This document shows positions 22,201 to 31,935 of a DNA stretch of 64,000 nucleotides, one piece after another. A program made the position numbers and the translations under genes. Position 1 is the stretch's first letter. The number at the start of each line of letters is the position of its first letter. Source of the DNA: Macrotis lagotis (lineage: Eukaryota; Chordata; Mammalia; Peramelemorphia; Peramelidae); NCBI RefSeq assembly GCF_037893015.1, contig NC_133663.1:3051378-3115377 (forward strand), in the 5' to 3' direction. The notes under the pieces were generated by a model. The model was given only the letters and a program-made list of their open reading frames with translations, had not been told where the DNA came from and made no database searches.

Positions 22201-22644
22201 AGGCAGCTTTCTGGCTGAGCCCTGGGGGCTTGGCCTCGTGCCACCCCCAGCATTCCCATGGCTGGGACAGGGAACGTTTCTCCTTTCCTCCCTCCCCCTC
22301 AGAACCCTTGGTGGCCCTTCTAGAAGGTGGGCTGTTTCCTTGTCTCAGGGGAGGCCCCTGGCTTCTGTGCCTCCCTGGGGAATTATAGACTTCTCCTGAA
22401 AAGGAAGGAAAGAATGAGAAAAGAGTCGAAGGGGAGGAACCTGGCCTCGTGGCTCATTCCTTCCTCAGCTCCCATGAGGCCATGCTTCAGGTCAGATCCA
22501 ACATTCCCTTGACAGGGAGCTCATCATGTCTAGGATACCCTCCTGCTGGTGCCCCCTTCTCTCCAGGTCTTTCTGTCTTCCCCAGGATTATGGGCATCAC
22601 CCCCCAGCCTCCTGCCTCTACTTTCTTTGTTCTGCCATCACCGA

Positions 22645-22800
22645 AGACTAGAACATCTAGAACTGGAAGGGACCTAAGACATCATCTCAGTTTACAGATG
22701 GAGAAACTGAGACTCAGGGAAGTCCAGTGACATGGATGAGGTCACACAGGTAGAGATTAGTCATGTCAGAATTCAAACTCCAAATCCATCACTCTCCCCA
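22645..22800 (-). mobile_element. MIR/THER1-type SINE, antisense
   Basis: 'CATCTAGAACTGGAAGGGACC', 'TTTACAGATGGAGAAACTGAG', 'GGTCACACAGGTAGAGATTAG' and 'CAGAATTCAAACTCCAAATCC' give a well-preserved antisense copy. Confidence 0.7.
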
Positions 22801-23213
22801 CTTCCCAGGTTATTTCCTGGGTCATCACACCTATATCTGTGATGTTAGAAGTCACAGGGCAGAGGCTCATTCCCTCGAGTGGGGGCTAGCATGGCAGGGG
22901 GTTTCCGAGTCAGGACAGGAGGTGGGACAAGGACCACCTCGGTGTCCCTGGATGGAGAAACCTTTTCAGAGCTACTGGCCGGATGTTGAGGACTTAGATG
23001 GAAATGAGTGAGGACCCTTCTGGGAAACCGCTTTGGCCACTGTCTCTAACTGGGAGTTTAAGGGGTGAGATGAGAGTCAGTGTTCAAAGTTGGGCCCAGA
23101 GCAGAGGGGACCAGAAGGGACTTCCAGGGCTTGGTGTGGTGGGCTCCTCCCCCAGCTACAATCCAGGAGCCTGGGAAATGCTCCCTTTGCCTCTTTCTTG
23201 GATTTTGACTGTT

Positions 23214-23556
23214 TCTGTCTCCTCCCTCCTTCCTTCTTTCCCTCTTTCTTTTTTCCCCCCTCTGTCTTTGTCTCCTTCTCTCCCTCCTCCCTCTCTCCCT
23301 CTGTCTCTCCCCTCTCTTTCTGTGTCCATTTCTGTCCTTCTGTCTGTCTCTTTCCTTTTCCCTGTCTGTCTCCCTCTTTTTTTATCTCTGCCCATCACTG
23401 TTTGCCTCTGTCTTCCACTCTTCCTCTTTCTCTCCTTATAGCTCTCTTTCTCTGACTTCTTCCATTTTATCTCTGCTTTTGTCTTTCTCCCTCTTTTTCT
23501 CTGTCTGTCTGTCCCTGCCTCCTTCTCTCACTCTCCCTCTCCCTCTCCCTCTCCCT
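23214..23556. repeat. CT-rich microsatellite with (CTCCCT)n end
   Basis: About 340 bases of CTCC, CTGTCT, TTCC and TCTG units, ending in a clean CTCCCT run at 23532-23556. Ser/Leu/Phe-rich frames on + and Arg/Glu-rich frames on - come from this tract. Confidence 0.9.
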
Positions 23557-24134
23557 GTGACCAGTGTCCTCTGGGGAGGTGGGAGATTTGGAAGCAATGG
23601 CAACCCCCCCCCCCCACTTCCAGGCAGATGAGACAAATTGCACAGAGCTGGCGAGGCAGAGGACACTCTCCCAATGGCGAGATGGGAGTAAGAAGTAGTT
23701 TGAAGGATGGGTAAGCTGAGGTAAGAAGAGAGAGGGTGGCAAGGACAGGGATGACCTGAGAGAAGACTGAAGGGCCTACCTGGCTGGGGCTGGGCAGATG
23801 CCATGTTGGCAGAGAGCCTTCCAAGGCAAGGCTGCCCAAACGTCCCTTCACTCACAGACCAGGAGCCATTTGGAGCCGGAGCTGCGGGTGGAAAGGGTGG
23901 CGGCTCCTGAAGCTCCAAAGTCAAAGAGGAGTCATCTGTATTATATCTGGTCTTTGTTTGGTTCTTTTGTGCCCTTTGACCCCCACCTTATTGGTTGGTT
24001 ATGATTTGGGTGCCAAGATCTTGGGCCACCAGGAGACCCAGCTCTGCCCTGCCTTGATGAGTGACTTTGGGCAGATCACTAAACTCTGAATTAATTTGAT
24101 CGTTGAGTCATCCATCCATGTGGCTTGGAGATGC

Positions 24135-24330
24135 CACGCTGCCTAGACCAGGATCTGGAGTTAGGAAGCTCTGAGTTCAAATCCAGCCTCAGACACTTCC
24201 TGGACCCTCACTTAGTTTTTGTTTGCCTCAGTTTCCTCATCGATGTGACAATAACCATAGCATCTCCCTCACCAGATTGTGCTAATCAAAAGGGAGACTG
24301 TAAAGCACTTTGCCAACCCCAAATCTCTCT
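24135..24330 (+). mobile_element. THER1/MIR-type CORE-SINE
   Basis: 'GATCTGGAGTTAGGAAGC', 'TGAGTTCAAATCCAGCCTCAG', 'TTTGCCTCAGTTTCCTCATC' and 'GTAAAGCACTTTGCCAAC' run in order across the whole element length. Confidence 0.8.
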
Positions 24331-25084
24331 ACAGACCTTCACAGTTAGGATTCTTTGGGGAAGCAGAAGGAGCCCTGGGGGTCTGAAGGCCTGCCTCTAG
24401 GGCTGGCTTTGGGGTCTTAGGTACAAAGCCTCAATTTCCTTATTTGTAAAAAAATGATGAGAGCAATAATGTTTCTTTCTAAGGGTTGTCTGGGGAGGGT
24501 CAGGGTACCAATGAGGGAGGTGGGCAGGGGTCTGACAGGGTCAGGGCACCGAGCTCCTAGCTGAGGCATCAGGACCCTAAGGGAGTGGTAGAGTTTGGGA
24601 GGTGGGGGATGGGCACGAAAGGAAGAAAAGGAATTGATGGGAATTAGGAGAGGAGGAGGAAGAGGAGGAGGGAAATGTGGATCTTCCCTCTCACCAAACT
24701 CCCATACCCTCTCTCCTATGACTTCACTAGCCAGCACGCCCAGCTGGCAGCACCTGCCAGTTCAGCCCATACCTGTGTCTCCCAGAAGTCTCCCCTGTGG
24801 CTCCTGGCTGCCAGGCTTCTCCCCATCTTCTTGTATTGGAGAATTAGTGCCATTCCTCTTGGGCCTCTATCTCCCCTTCCCTGGTATCTATTTACCTGTC
24901 CAGGTATGGGCCCTCTGCCCCAGCCCCCACAGCTCACGCACCCGGGGTCAGCCCTGAAGGCTCTCTTCACCCTCCTTCTGTGCATCCCCCCCCACCAGGT
25001 GCTGCAGACCAGACCTAGACTCTAATCTGCCACCACTTTCTACTTCAGGCGGCTTCTCTTTAGTCTGCTTAGGGTTAGGGCTGG

Positions 25085-25290
25085 GATAGTAGGTGGGACC
25101 TGGGTAGAACTGGGTCTGGAGCCAGGAAGACCCGAGTTCTCTCAGTGACTGACTGTATGACCCTGGGTAAGTCACTTCCTCTCCCGTTTGTCTCAATTTC
25201 CTCATCCGAAAAGTGGGGCTCATCATGGCTGCCACCTCCCAGGGGTTGTGAGGGTCAAGTGAGACGGTATCAGCCTAGTGCCTGGGCTTG
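25085..25290 (+). mobile_element. MIR/THER1-type SINE
   Basis: 'GGTCTGGAGCCAGGAAGACC', 'ATGACCCTGGGTAAGTCACTT', 'GTCTCAATTTCCTCATCCG' and 'CCAGGGGTTGTGAGGGTCAAG' give the full MIR order. It lies a few hundred bases upstream of the CPN2 coding exon. Confidence 0.75.
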
Positions 25291-25653
25291 ATCCCAACCT
25301 CTTCCTCTTAGGGACAGGAGGACCGGGGGAGGAGAAGCACTTTGGTCCTGAGGAAGGAGGATGTGTTCCAGCTCTGTCTCCTGGTCCCGGGACCACGGGC
25401 TAGTGGTTCACCGGGGCTGAGTCTCCGCTTTCCCCGGAGACGGTGCTGACCTCAGCCCGGCCTTGAGAGGAGGAACTGTCCCGTCACCAAGTGGTCAGAC
25501 TAATTTGATCAGGTATGTGGCTAGGCAGTGGCAGTACAAAGAAAGAAAGGGTTAAAAAAGTGATTTGGGCCTCCTGAAGGGGGCAGCTGTTGGGGGTCCC
25601 GGTGTCCCCAGGCCTTCCCCATCCAAGGGGTTTCTTCCTCCCTGGGCAGGAGG

Positions 25654-27294
25654 ATGCTCTCTGGCGACTTTGTGCCATGCCTCTCCCTGCTGCTCCTGGC
25701 CAGGTTGACCCAGGCCTGTCCCGTCGGCTGTGACTGCTTTCAGTGGGAGGTGGTGTGCTCAGCCGAGGAGATTGCCGACATACCGCAGGGCATCCCTGAG
25801 AATGCCTCGGAAATCATCTTCGTGGAGACCTCGCAACGGACCCTCCAGCCCTGGGCCTTCGGCAACACCAGCGGTCTGGCCAAGGTAGTTTTCCTCAACA
25901 CTGAGCTTCAGTCCCTGCAGGCCGAGGCCTTCAGTGGGCTGCCCCGGCTGGCAGACCTGGAGATCACAGGCAGCCCCCTCGGGGGTCTTCCAGAGGAGGT
26001 CTTCAGGAACCTGACGGGCCTGAGCAAGCTCACGCTCAACTTCAACACCCTTAGAATGCTGCCGGTGGACCTCTTCCAGGGCCTGGATGCCCTGGATGCC
26101 CTTCACCTGCAGGGGAACCAGCTGCAGACGCTGCCCGTGGCCATCTTCCGGCCCCTGGTGGCCCTGAGCCTCCTCAACCTTGCCCAGAACCTTCTGGAGC
26201 AGCTCACCGAGCAGCTGCTGACCTCCCTGGCCAACCTGCAGATCCTGAAGCTGAGCGACAACATCCTGGCCACTCTCCCGCCTCGGGCCTTCTGCGGCCT
26301 GGGCCGCCTCCGGGAGCTGTTTCTGGATGGGAACCGGCTCACGGAGCTTCCCCAGGACGTGTTCTCTGAGCTGGGGGCCCTGGAGAAGCTCTGGCTCCAG
26401 CACAACGCCATCAGCCACCTCCCCCTGGCCGTCTTCTCCTCCCTGGGCAACCTGACCTTCCTGAACCTGCAGGGGAACGTGCTCCGGGTGCTCCCCAGCG
26501 GCCTCTTCAGCCAGAAGCCCAACCTGGTCAGGCTGTCCGTGTCCAACAACCAGTTGGAGGATGTCGAGCTGGGTGTGTTTGGGAGCTCTCCCAACCTCAG
26601 CATCCTCACCCTGTCACACAACAGCCTCCAGAGCCTCCCCCCGGGGCTCTTCGACCAGGTGCCCAGGCTCACCAAACTCTACCTGGGCAGCAACAACCTG
26701 ACGGCCTTGGATGGGCGGCTCTTCCAGAACCTCACCAGCCTGGAGCTGCTGAGCCTCGCCAACAACCTGCTGCCCACCCTCCCCAAGGGCATCTTTGACA
26801 ACAACTTCAGGCTGTTCAACCTGGCCTTGCACGGCAACCCCTGGGTGTGTGACTGCCACCTGGCCTACCTCCTCAACTGGCTCCAAGAGTACACCGAGGA
26901 TTTCTTCAATCTGCACACCTACTGTGCCAGGCCCCATTACTTAAAGGGCCAGGTGCTACCCGCGCTGGAGGCCGAGCAGCTGGTGTGCCCGGTCCCCCCG
27001 CATTCCTACAAGGGAGGGGCTTTCACGGAGGAGGAGGAGGGGTCGGACAGCAGCTGGGCCTTGGCCGGGGAGCGGCGACCCCACACTGGGTGCACCTACA
27101 GCACCTCAGACGGGACGGTGGTGCTGGTCTGTGAGCAAGAAGTCTGTCGATGGCTACGTGTCCAGCTGTCTCCCAGGCAGACTGCCGGACCCCTGGGCCT
27201 AACTTTCAATTCCACTCAGGAGTGGGTTTTGAGATCAAGTTGTGGCTCAGTCCGAGTCACCCTCTCCATTAATGCTCTGGGTGGGGAGGGCTAG
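25654..27294 (+). CDS. CPN2: Carboxypeptidase N subunit 2 (83-kDa regulatory subunit)
   Basis: CPN2 stabilises the catalytic subunit CPN1 in plasma, forming the tetramer that trims C-terminal Lys/Arg from kinins and anaphylatoxins. It is made in liver. The 546-residue product has a signal peptide (1-21), then mature Cys22 and an LRRNT cap (Cys22, 26, 28, 35), about 12-13 LRRs, and an LRRCT cap from NPWVCDCHLAYLLNWLQ (395-448). A C-terminal domain follows, with CTYS (480), VLVCEQEVCRWL and RSSCGS conserved. It has about eight N-glycosylation sequons. The segments IIFVETS, KVVFLNT, KLYLGSNNLTAL and LFNLALHGNPW match human CPN2 (545 residues, from memory). The whole ORF is in one exon: the acceptor CCTGGGCAG ends at 25649 and the ATG follows after four bases with A at -3. 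It lies 11.7 kb downstream of LRRC15 on the same strand, the order known in mammals. No break is seen. Confidence 0.97.
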   Translation: MLSGDFVPCLSLLLLARLTQACPVGCDCFQWEVVCSAEEIADIPQGIPENASEIIFVETSQRTLQPWAFGNTSGLAKVVFLNTELQSLQAEAFSGLPRLADLEITGSPLGGLPEEVFRNLTGLSKLTLNFNTLRMLPVDLFQGLDALDALHLQGNQLQTLPVAIFRPLVALSLLNLAQNLLEQLTEQLLTSLANLQILKLSDNILATLPPRAFCGLGRLRELFLDGNRLTELPQDVFSELGALEKLWLQHNAISHLPLAVFSSLGNLTFLNLQGNVLRVLPSGLFSQKPNLVRLSVSNNQLEDVELGVFGSSPNLSILTLSHNSLQSLPPGLFDQVPRLTKLYLGSNNLTALDGRLFQNLTSLELLSLANNLLPTLPKGIFDNNFRLFNLALHGNPWVCDCHLAYLLNWLQEYTEDFFNLHTYCARPHYLKGQVLPALEAEQLVCPVPPHSYKGGAFTEEEEGSDSSWALAGERRPHTGCTYSTSDGTVVLVCEQEVCRWLRVQLSPRQTAGPLGLTFNSTQEWVLRSSCGSVRVTLSINALGGEG

Positions 27295-27395
27295 AGAGAG
27301 GGTCCCACTCCAGGGGCTCTGGAGGAGCCCTGCAGGGGCCAAGTGAGAGCGGTTCCTAGGCAACCGAGAAATAAAGGCTACTGCTGATGACCGGC
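27295..27395 (+). terminator. CPN2: CPN2 3' UTR with poly(A) signal
   Basis: AATAAA at 27370-27375 lies 76 bases after the stop, so the 3' UTR would be only about 100 bases. A second AATAAA at 28091 could extend it to about 800 bases. Confidence 0.6.
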
Positions 27396-27449
27396 TAATG
27401 GAAACTCTGCCTGGAGGGGCTCTCACCGGCTGCTGGGTCAGACCAATGA

Positions 27450-27594
27450 CTCCTCCTTCTCCCCCCCCCTCCTCCCCTTCCTCCTCCTCTTCTCCTTCTC
27501 CCCCTTCTCTTCCACCTTCCCTCCTTTCCCTCCTCTTCTTCCTCCTTTTCTACTCCCCTCCTCCCTCCTTCCTTCCCCTCCTCCTCCTCCCCCT
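27450..27594. repeat. Polypyrimidine tract just past CPN2
   Basis: Nearly pure C/T with CCT and CTTCC units, starting about 75 bases after the CPN2 poly(A) signal. The 255-codon frame starting at 27398 is mostly this tract plus unrelated sequence. Confidence 0.9.
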
Positions 27595-28754
27595 TGGCCG
27601 GCCTTGGTCTCCTGTCCATTTGCCCTTTCTCCTTTTCTCTCCTCACGCTCTTCTCAGCAGGCCTTCTAAGCCCAGATCAGGGACACGGCCGTCCCTATAT
27701 TCTGTGAAATTCCTATTGATGCGGCTCAATGTGGAAGAAACCCCCAGGCCCGTGTCTTTATGGTTGGCAGAAGGAAGATGCTCATGTGGCTTTCGCTGTT
27801 GGGACGGACAAGCCCAGACACGGAGTCCCTCTGCTCTCCTGGTTGAGTTTTGGGCGGCTCATCTCATGAGGGCAGGCCGAGTAGGGGCCAATGGGGAGAT
27901 GAAGCAGGGCCTCCCCGGTGGGGGGCTGCCTGGGCAGACACCAGGATGCTCACCCCAGTGTTGGGACCCAGGCAGAATAATCCAGTGGAAGAGGAAACGG
28001 AGGCAGCCCGGGAGGACAGGGACTGCCCTACTCTCTGTCCACCAGCTTGTGGCCCTGCCGCTGGGAAGGTGGGAAGAGTCAGGGGCAGCTAATAAACCTT
28101 CTGATTGGGCAGAAGACTGGGAAGTAAATGCCAGGACACTGGTTTGGGGACTCCAGGGGAGGTAAAGCCGAGGGCCCCTTGGATTCCATTGGACAAATCG
28201 GTGCCCCTCTCTGGGCCTCAGTTTCCTCTAGCTGACTCAGTTGGTGATGGCTTAAGTGGCATCAGTCTGAGTCCAGTCTGGACCAGAGTTAGAAGAGGGA
28301 CAGATCGGGAGAGCTGTGGGAGAGGCTGAGGTTGGGGTGATCTCGGATCTGGGCAGGTGAAGCCTCTTCTGAAGAGAATCGGGCCAGGCGGGAAGGAACC
28401 CCTCTGGGTGGCCAGGACATGGCCACATGGGGGGCTCCCGAGCTCACCTCCATTTCTCTCTGGCTTCGAGGCTGCCAGAGCACTGTGCCCACCACAGCAT
28501 GCTAGGGGAGGGCAGGCATTGCTCTCCCCATTTCCCAGATGAAGATGAGCTGGGGAGAGATTTCTCTGAACCCAAAGGGGACTCAGAGCAGAGGAATAAA
28601 GACTCAGTTTGAAGGGACCTTAGAAAGCTCCTGCTATTTTTACAGAGGGGGAAACTGAGGCTCAGGCTTGTCCAAGATGGCAGACGGCGGGATTGTGATT
28701 CCAACCATCCAAACGCTTTCTGTCTGACAGGACCCTGACAGTATTCCCCGGGGG

Positions 28755-28925
28755 AAAGAGGACTGGGCCTGAAGTGGGGTGAGGCTTGGGTTTGGGTCTT
28801 GCTTCAGATACTGACCGTGTGGCCCTGGACAGGTCATGGCATGTCTCTGGGTTTCCTCAGTTTCCTCACTGGTAAAAAGGAGAGGGTTGAACTCAAGACC
28901 TTCCAGGTACCTTCTGGCTCTGGAT
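28755..28925 (+). mobile_element. MIR-type SINE
   Basis: 'GTGTGGCCCTGGACAGGTCA', 'GGTTTCCTCAGTTTCCTCAC' and 'AGAGGGTTGAACTCAAGACC' give the 3' two-thirds of a MIR. Confidence 0.65.
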
Positions 28926-29999
28926 CAAGAGGCTTCTACAGCTGCCTAAGGAAACTACAGACCTGATTTTAGGAAGGGTGACATGGGCCCTCATTCCTCT
29001 GCCCTGGCCCCACTCCCCTCTTGCCAGGTCCTCTGTCTACCCACTCTGGCCTAGACTCCGGGCAGCTCCAGGCACCCCAACTTTGGGGACTGTTAGGCTG
29101 AAGGGTACAGGAAAAGGTAACCAGCATGGGGAAGGTCCCAGAGGCCAGGATCTCCATAGGAGGCTCAGTGGAAGGACCTGAGCCAGAAGACTTAGGGGGA
29201 CCTTACAGTTAGGGATTCCAGGGCAGGAAGGAGGCTGGTCTATTGGGCTTAGCACCAGGAAAGGGGGGCTGGAGTTGCAAAGAGGCTAGTTGAGGCTACC
29301 CAATGTTCACCACCAGAGTTAGGCTGCCTGGGAGTGGGATGGGGAGTGGACTATATGTTCCTGGAGGGCAGGCACTGTCTGCCCCTTCCCCTCTCCCATT
29401 TCATGGCCTGAATCTGGCCTCCTGCAGACTTCTCCAAGTAGGTGCCCCAATGACCTCGGGGATGTGGAGGGAGCAAAGGGCAGCTGAGATCTTTTCCAAA
29501 GCAGAGCCCTGCAACCCCAGCACCCAATCACCCTCAGAAAGGCATTTTTATGGCCAGTATCGATCCTCTGGTATTGCCTCAGAATCCTCTGGGAAGGTCC
29601 ATCTGTTCTAGGCTCATGGGAGATCAGCCCCCATCCCCTCCCAGAGCTGGCCCTGACCATGCCAAGGGCCTGGAAGTAGCCCCTTCCTCTTCTATGCAAT
29701 TTTTTCCCATTTTGATGTGACTCAGGACTCTCTGTGGCCCCGTTTGTATAAACCCCTTGCACTCACTGGAAGCCACATGGCCCCTTACCAAGAGAGGGTC
29801 ACCCATGCTCTTCAGTGCCACCTTATCTCTGGCACCAGCCCAAGACCACAAGGCTTCTTGTGTTCCTCCCCTGACTGTGGGGCCTCAGGTGAGTAAGCTT
29901 CCCCTTATCTCCCAGGGCCTCTTCAGGGGGCTAGTCTGTCAGTCATGGGTTCACATCCTACTGGCTAAGTGCTGACTAGATGGTCAGGCTTTCATTTTC

Positions 30000-30115
30000 T
30001 CTCAGCCTTCATTTACTCACCCATTAAATGGACATTAAAATACCCCTGCTTCCCAAGCTTTGGGAGGCTCCAATGAGATTATATATCTTATTTCACTTGC
30101 AAATCTTAAGGACCT
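30000..30115 (+). mobile_element. MIR-type SINE 3' fragment
   Basis: 'CTCAGCCTTCATTTACTCACCC', 'CTTCCCAAGCTTTGGGAGG' and 'CAATGAGATTATATATCTTAT' are diverged MIR 3' blocks. Confidence 0.5.
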
Positions 30116-30417
30116 AAAGTGATACCAGTTTTTAATTATTCTTTAACATGACAAATTCTGGGACCCAGTGATAAGTTAAAGATCCCAGAGCCCAGGATAG
30201 GAGTGAGGAGGTCAGGACTTGGGTTCCCCCAGGAACTGAGTGGTCATCTCTGAGCCTCTGTGTCTTCATGGTGGAAATAACCCTCCTAACTGAGAAGGGC
30301 CAGAAAAAGAGGGTCATTGCCATGAGGCATTTCCCCAAGAGGACACTCACTGCACTAAGGCAGGGCGCCCCCTTTTTGCTACTCATTGGCTTGTGAAACT
30401 TCCTGGAGCATGGAGAG

Positions 30418-30428
30418 TATAAAAGGGG
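30418..30428 (+). promoter_or_regulatory. Consensus TATA box without a known gene
   Basis: TATAAAAGGGG, preceded by an inverted CCAAT (ATTGG at 30384) at a typical promoter distance. A donor-like GAG|GTGAGG follows at 30594/30595, so a first exon of about 150 bases is possible. No coding frame or known gene is attached to it. Confidence 0.3.
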
Positions 30429-30920
30429 ATTTGTCCTTTTGAGAAGGAGCTGCCCCGGCTCAGCTCTGGGGATGATGAATTTGGAAATGCTGATTCCAGA
30501 TCATCTGTGGGGAGAGGGGACTTGAAGTCCTGGAAACAGAGGGTGTAGCGGGGAGGAGAAGTGGTGGAGGACAGAGCCCTGGGGGCAGGAGGAGGTGAGG
30601 GACTATCTGTTTAACAAAGGAATCAGAGATGGAGCAAGTAGAGGCAGGAGAAGAGAACAGAGGAAAAGAGAATGGTCTCTAGGGTCCAAAGCTGCAGAGA
30701 ATAAGACCTGAGAAGAGAACAGCCACATTAGATGGAATCCTTGGTGGGTGAATTAGGAATCTGGGAGGAAAAAAAGGGGTGGGGGAGAAACCTTGGGTCC
30801 TATTTGGGTGGCCAACAGCCTCTCCTCTTCCCCCTTAAATCCTTGAGTTTATAAGGTTGGAAAATAAACTTTTTGTAGTAAGACGGTCCCAAGCAAGGAC
30901 TCATGTTAGTTCAATGGAGG

Positions 30921-30974
30921 TGTGAGAGAGAGAAGAATGAGACAGAGAGACAGAGGGAGGGAGGGAGGGACAGA
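30921..30974. repeat. GA/GGGA simple repeat
   Basis: Purine microsatellite with GAGA, GACAGAGA and GGAG units. Confidence 0.85.
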
Positions 30975-31437
30975 GAATTTCATTTTTGTATTCTTTAATA
31001 AGAATATTAAATGAACCCAGCATGATAGCATCCATTCTGAGTCTGAATGATGAAACAGTACATTTTTGGTAACAAGCTTCAAAGAAATCCTTCTAAGAAT
31101 AGTTTTATTCCTTCCTCCCCAATGTTGGCCTATGAAGTCCCTCCTTAATGCATTCCTCTTCCTGTCTGGGAGATGGAGTGGAAGCCTTTCTTCTGAATGT
31201 GGCTTGGGGGGCAGCAGCTGTCCAGATAACCTCCCCCACCTTGCCAGAGCTCAAGCCACTGCTGGCCTTTTACTCCGTTTTAATCCATGTCTCTCCCCCT
31301 CCACTCCTCCCCCCAACAGAAAATTTTCTGATTCTTCTACTCATCACTCAACTTTCACTTCTCCGCTTTCTATATGTCTCTTATCTCTTGATGTAGGAGA
31401 GATTTGGGGGTTTTGGTGCCATTCTCCTGGCTCTCTG

Positions 31438-31547
31438 GTTAGTCATTCCTCTCTTCCTCTGCACCAGTTCCTTCTCATTGCCAACAAAAATATTCGGGAC
31501 CTCCCTCTTCCAATGAGAAAAACCAACCCACCAAGCAACTCAAGGGG
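31438..31547 (-). repeat. Dispersed repeat of unknown family, copy A
   Basis: The reverse complement of this segment aligns by eye with 50628-50724 at about 95% identity, apart from a 14-base gap (present here at 31456-31469). Shared text includes 'TTGGTTTTTCTCATTGGAAG' and 'ATATTTTTGTTGGCAAT'. The family was not recognised. Confidence 0.75.
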
Positions 31548-31589
31548 TCTTGTGCTTCAAGAAGGGGACCACTCATAGGAAGGAAAAAA

Positions 31590-31780
31590 TCATCAGTAAC
31601 ATCCATTATGTTTACAAATATTATCTAATTTAAACTTCACAACAGCCCTTGCTGTGATTATGACTCTCAGCTTACAGTTGAGTCGAGCCATTCAGAGGTT
31701 AAATGACTAGTCCCAGGTCACACCTGAAGTATCTGAGGTTGGATTTGAACTGGAGTCTTCCTGACTTCAGGCCTCTATCT
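31590..31780 (-). mobile_element. MIR/THER1-type SINE, antisense
   Basis: 'AATATTATCTAATTTAAACTTCACAACA', 'TAAATGACTAGTCCCAGGTCAC' and 'GGATTTGAACTGGAGTCTTCC' give an antisense copy that abuts the next SINE across a C run. Confidence 0.65.
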
Positions 31781-31787
31781 CCCCCCC

Positions 31788-31935
31788 CCCCATTTTTGTT
31801 AGGTAATTGGGTTAAGTGACTTGCCCATGATCACACAGACAAATAAGTATTAAGTTTTTGAGGCTGGATTTGAACTTGGATCCTCCCGACTCCAGGACCT
31901 GTGCTCTCTCTACTGTGCCACCTAGCTGCCCTCCT
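31788..31935 (-). mobile_element. tRNA-derived marsupial SINE (WSINE1-like), antisense
   Basis: Reverse complement of the younger SINE seen elsewhere in the window: 'GGCTGGATTTGAACTTGGATCC', 'CTACTGTGCCACCTAGCTGCC' and 'GGGTTAAGTGACTTGCCCATG'. It is more diverged than the + copies at 41.1 and 57.5 kb. Confidence 0.8.

Larger units (their letters stand above)
17986..25649. other. LRRC15-CPN2 interval, including CPN2 5' region
   Basis: This 7.7 kb must contain the CPN2 promoter and any non-coding exon 1. Donor-like sites near open sequence occur at 21851 (GAG|GTGAGT) and 25513 (CAG|GTATGT), but none has a TATA box or other support, so no exon is called. Old MIR/THER1 SINEs and a CT tract are listed separately. 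The segments 20330-22640 and 22800-23210 show no repeat I recognise. Confidence 0.4.
27600..30400. other. Intergenic, no gene seen
   Basis: Downstream of CPN2. An antisense MIR fragment lies near 28600-28700 ('TTTACAGAGGGGGAAACTGAGGC'). Other SINEs are listed separately. The stretch 28930-29990 shows nothing I recognise. Confidence 0.5.

Noticed and set aside
25069-25080. TTAGGGTTAGGG
   Set aside because: Only two telomere-type units; expected by chance in 64 kb and not an interstitial telomere.
25485-25513. Possible CPN2 exon 1 ending at CAG|GTATGT
   Set aside because: It would leave an intron of only about 137 bases, whereas I recall a long intron in human CPN2, and no promoter element lies before it. 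Left uncalled.
25759-26675. Long open frames antisense to CPN2
   Set aside because: Shadows of the LRR-coding strand; no protein similarity apart from low-complexity Leu/Gln/Gly text.
27398-28165. 255-codon frame past CPN2
   Set aside because: Its first third is the polypyrimidine tract and the rest has no family resemblance.
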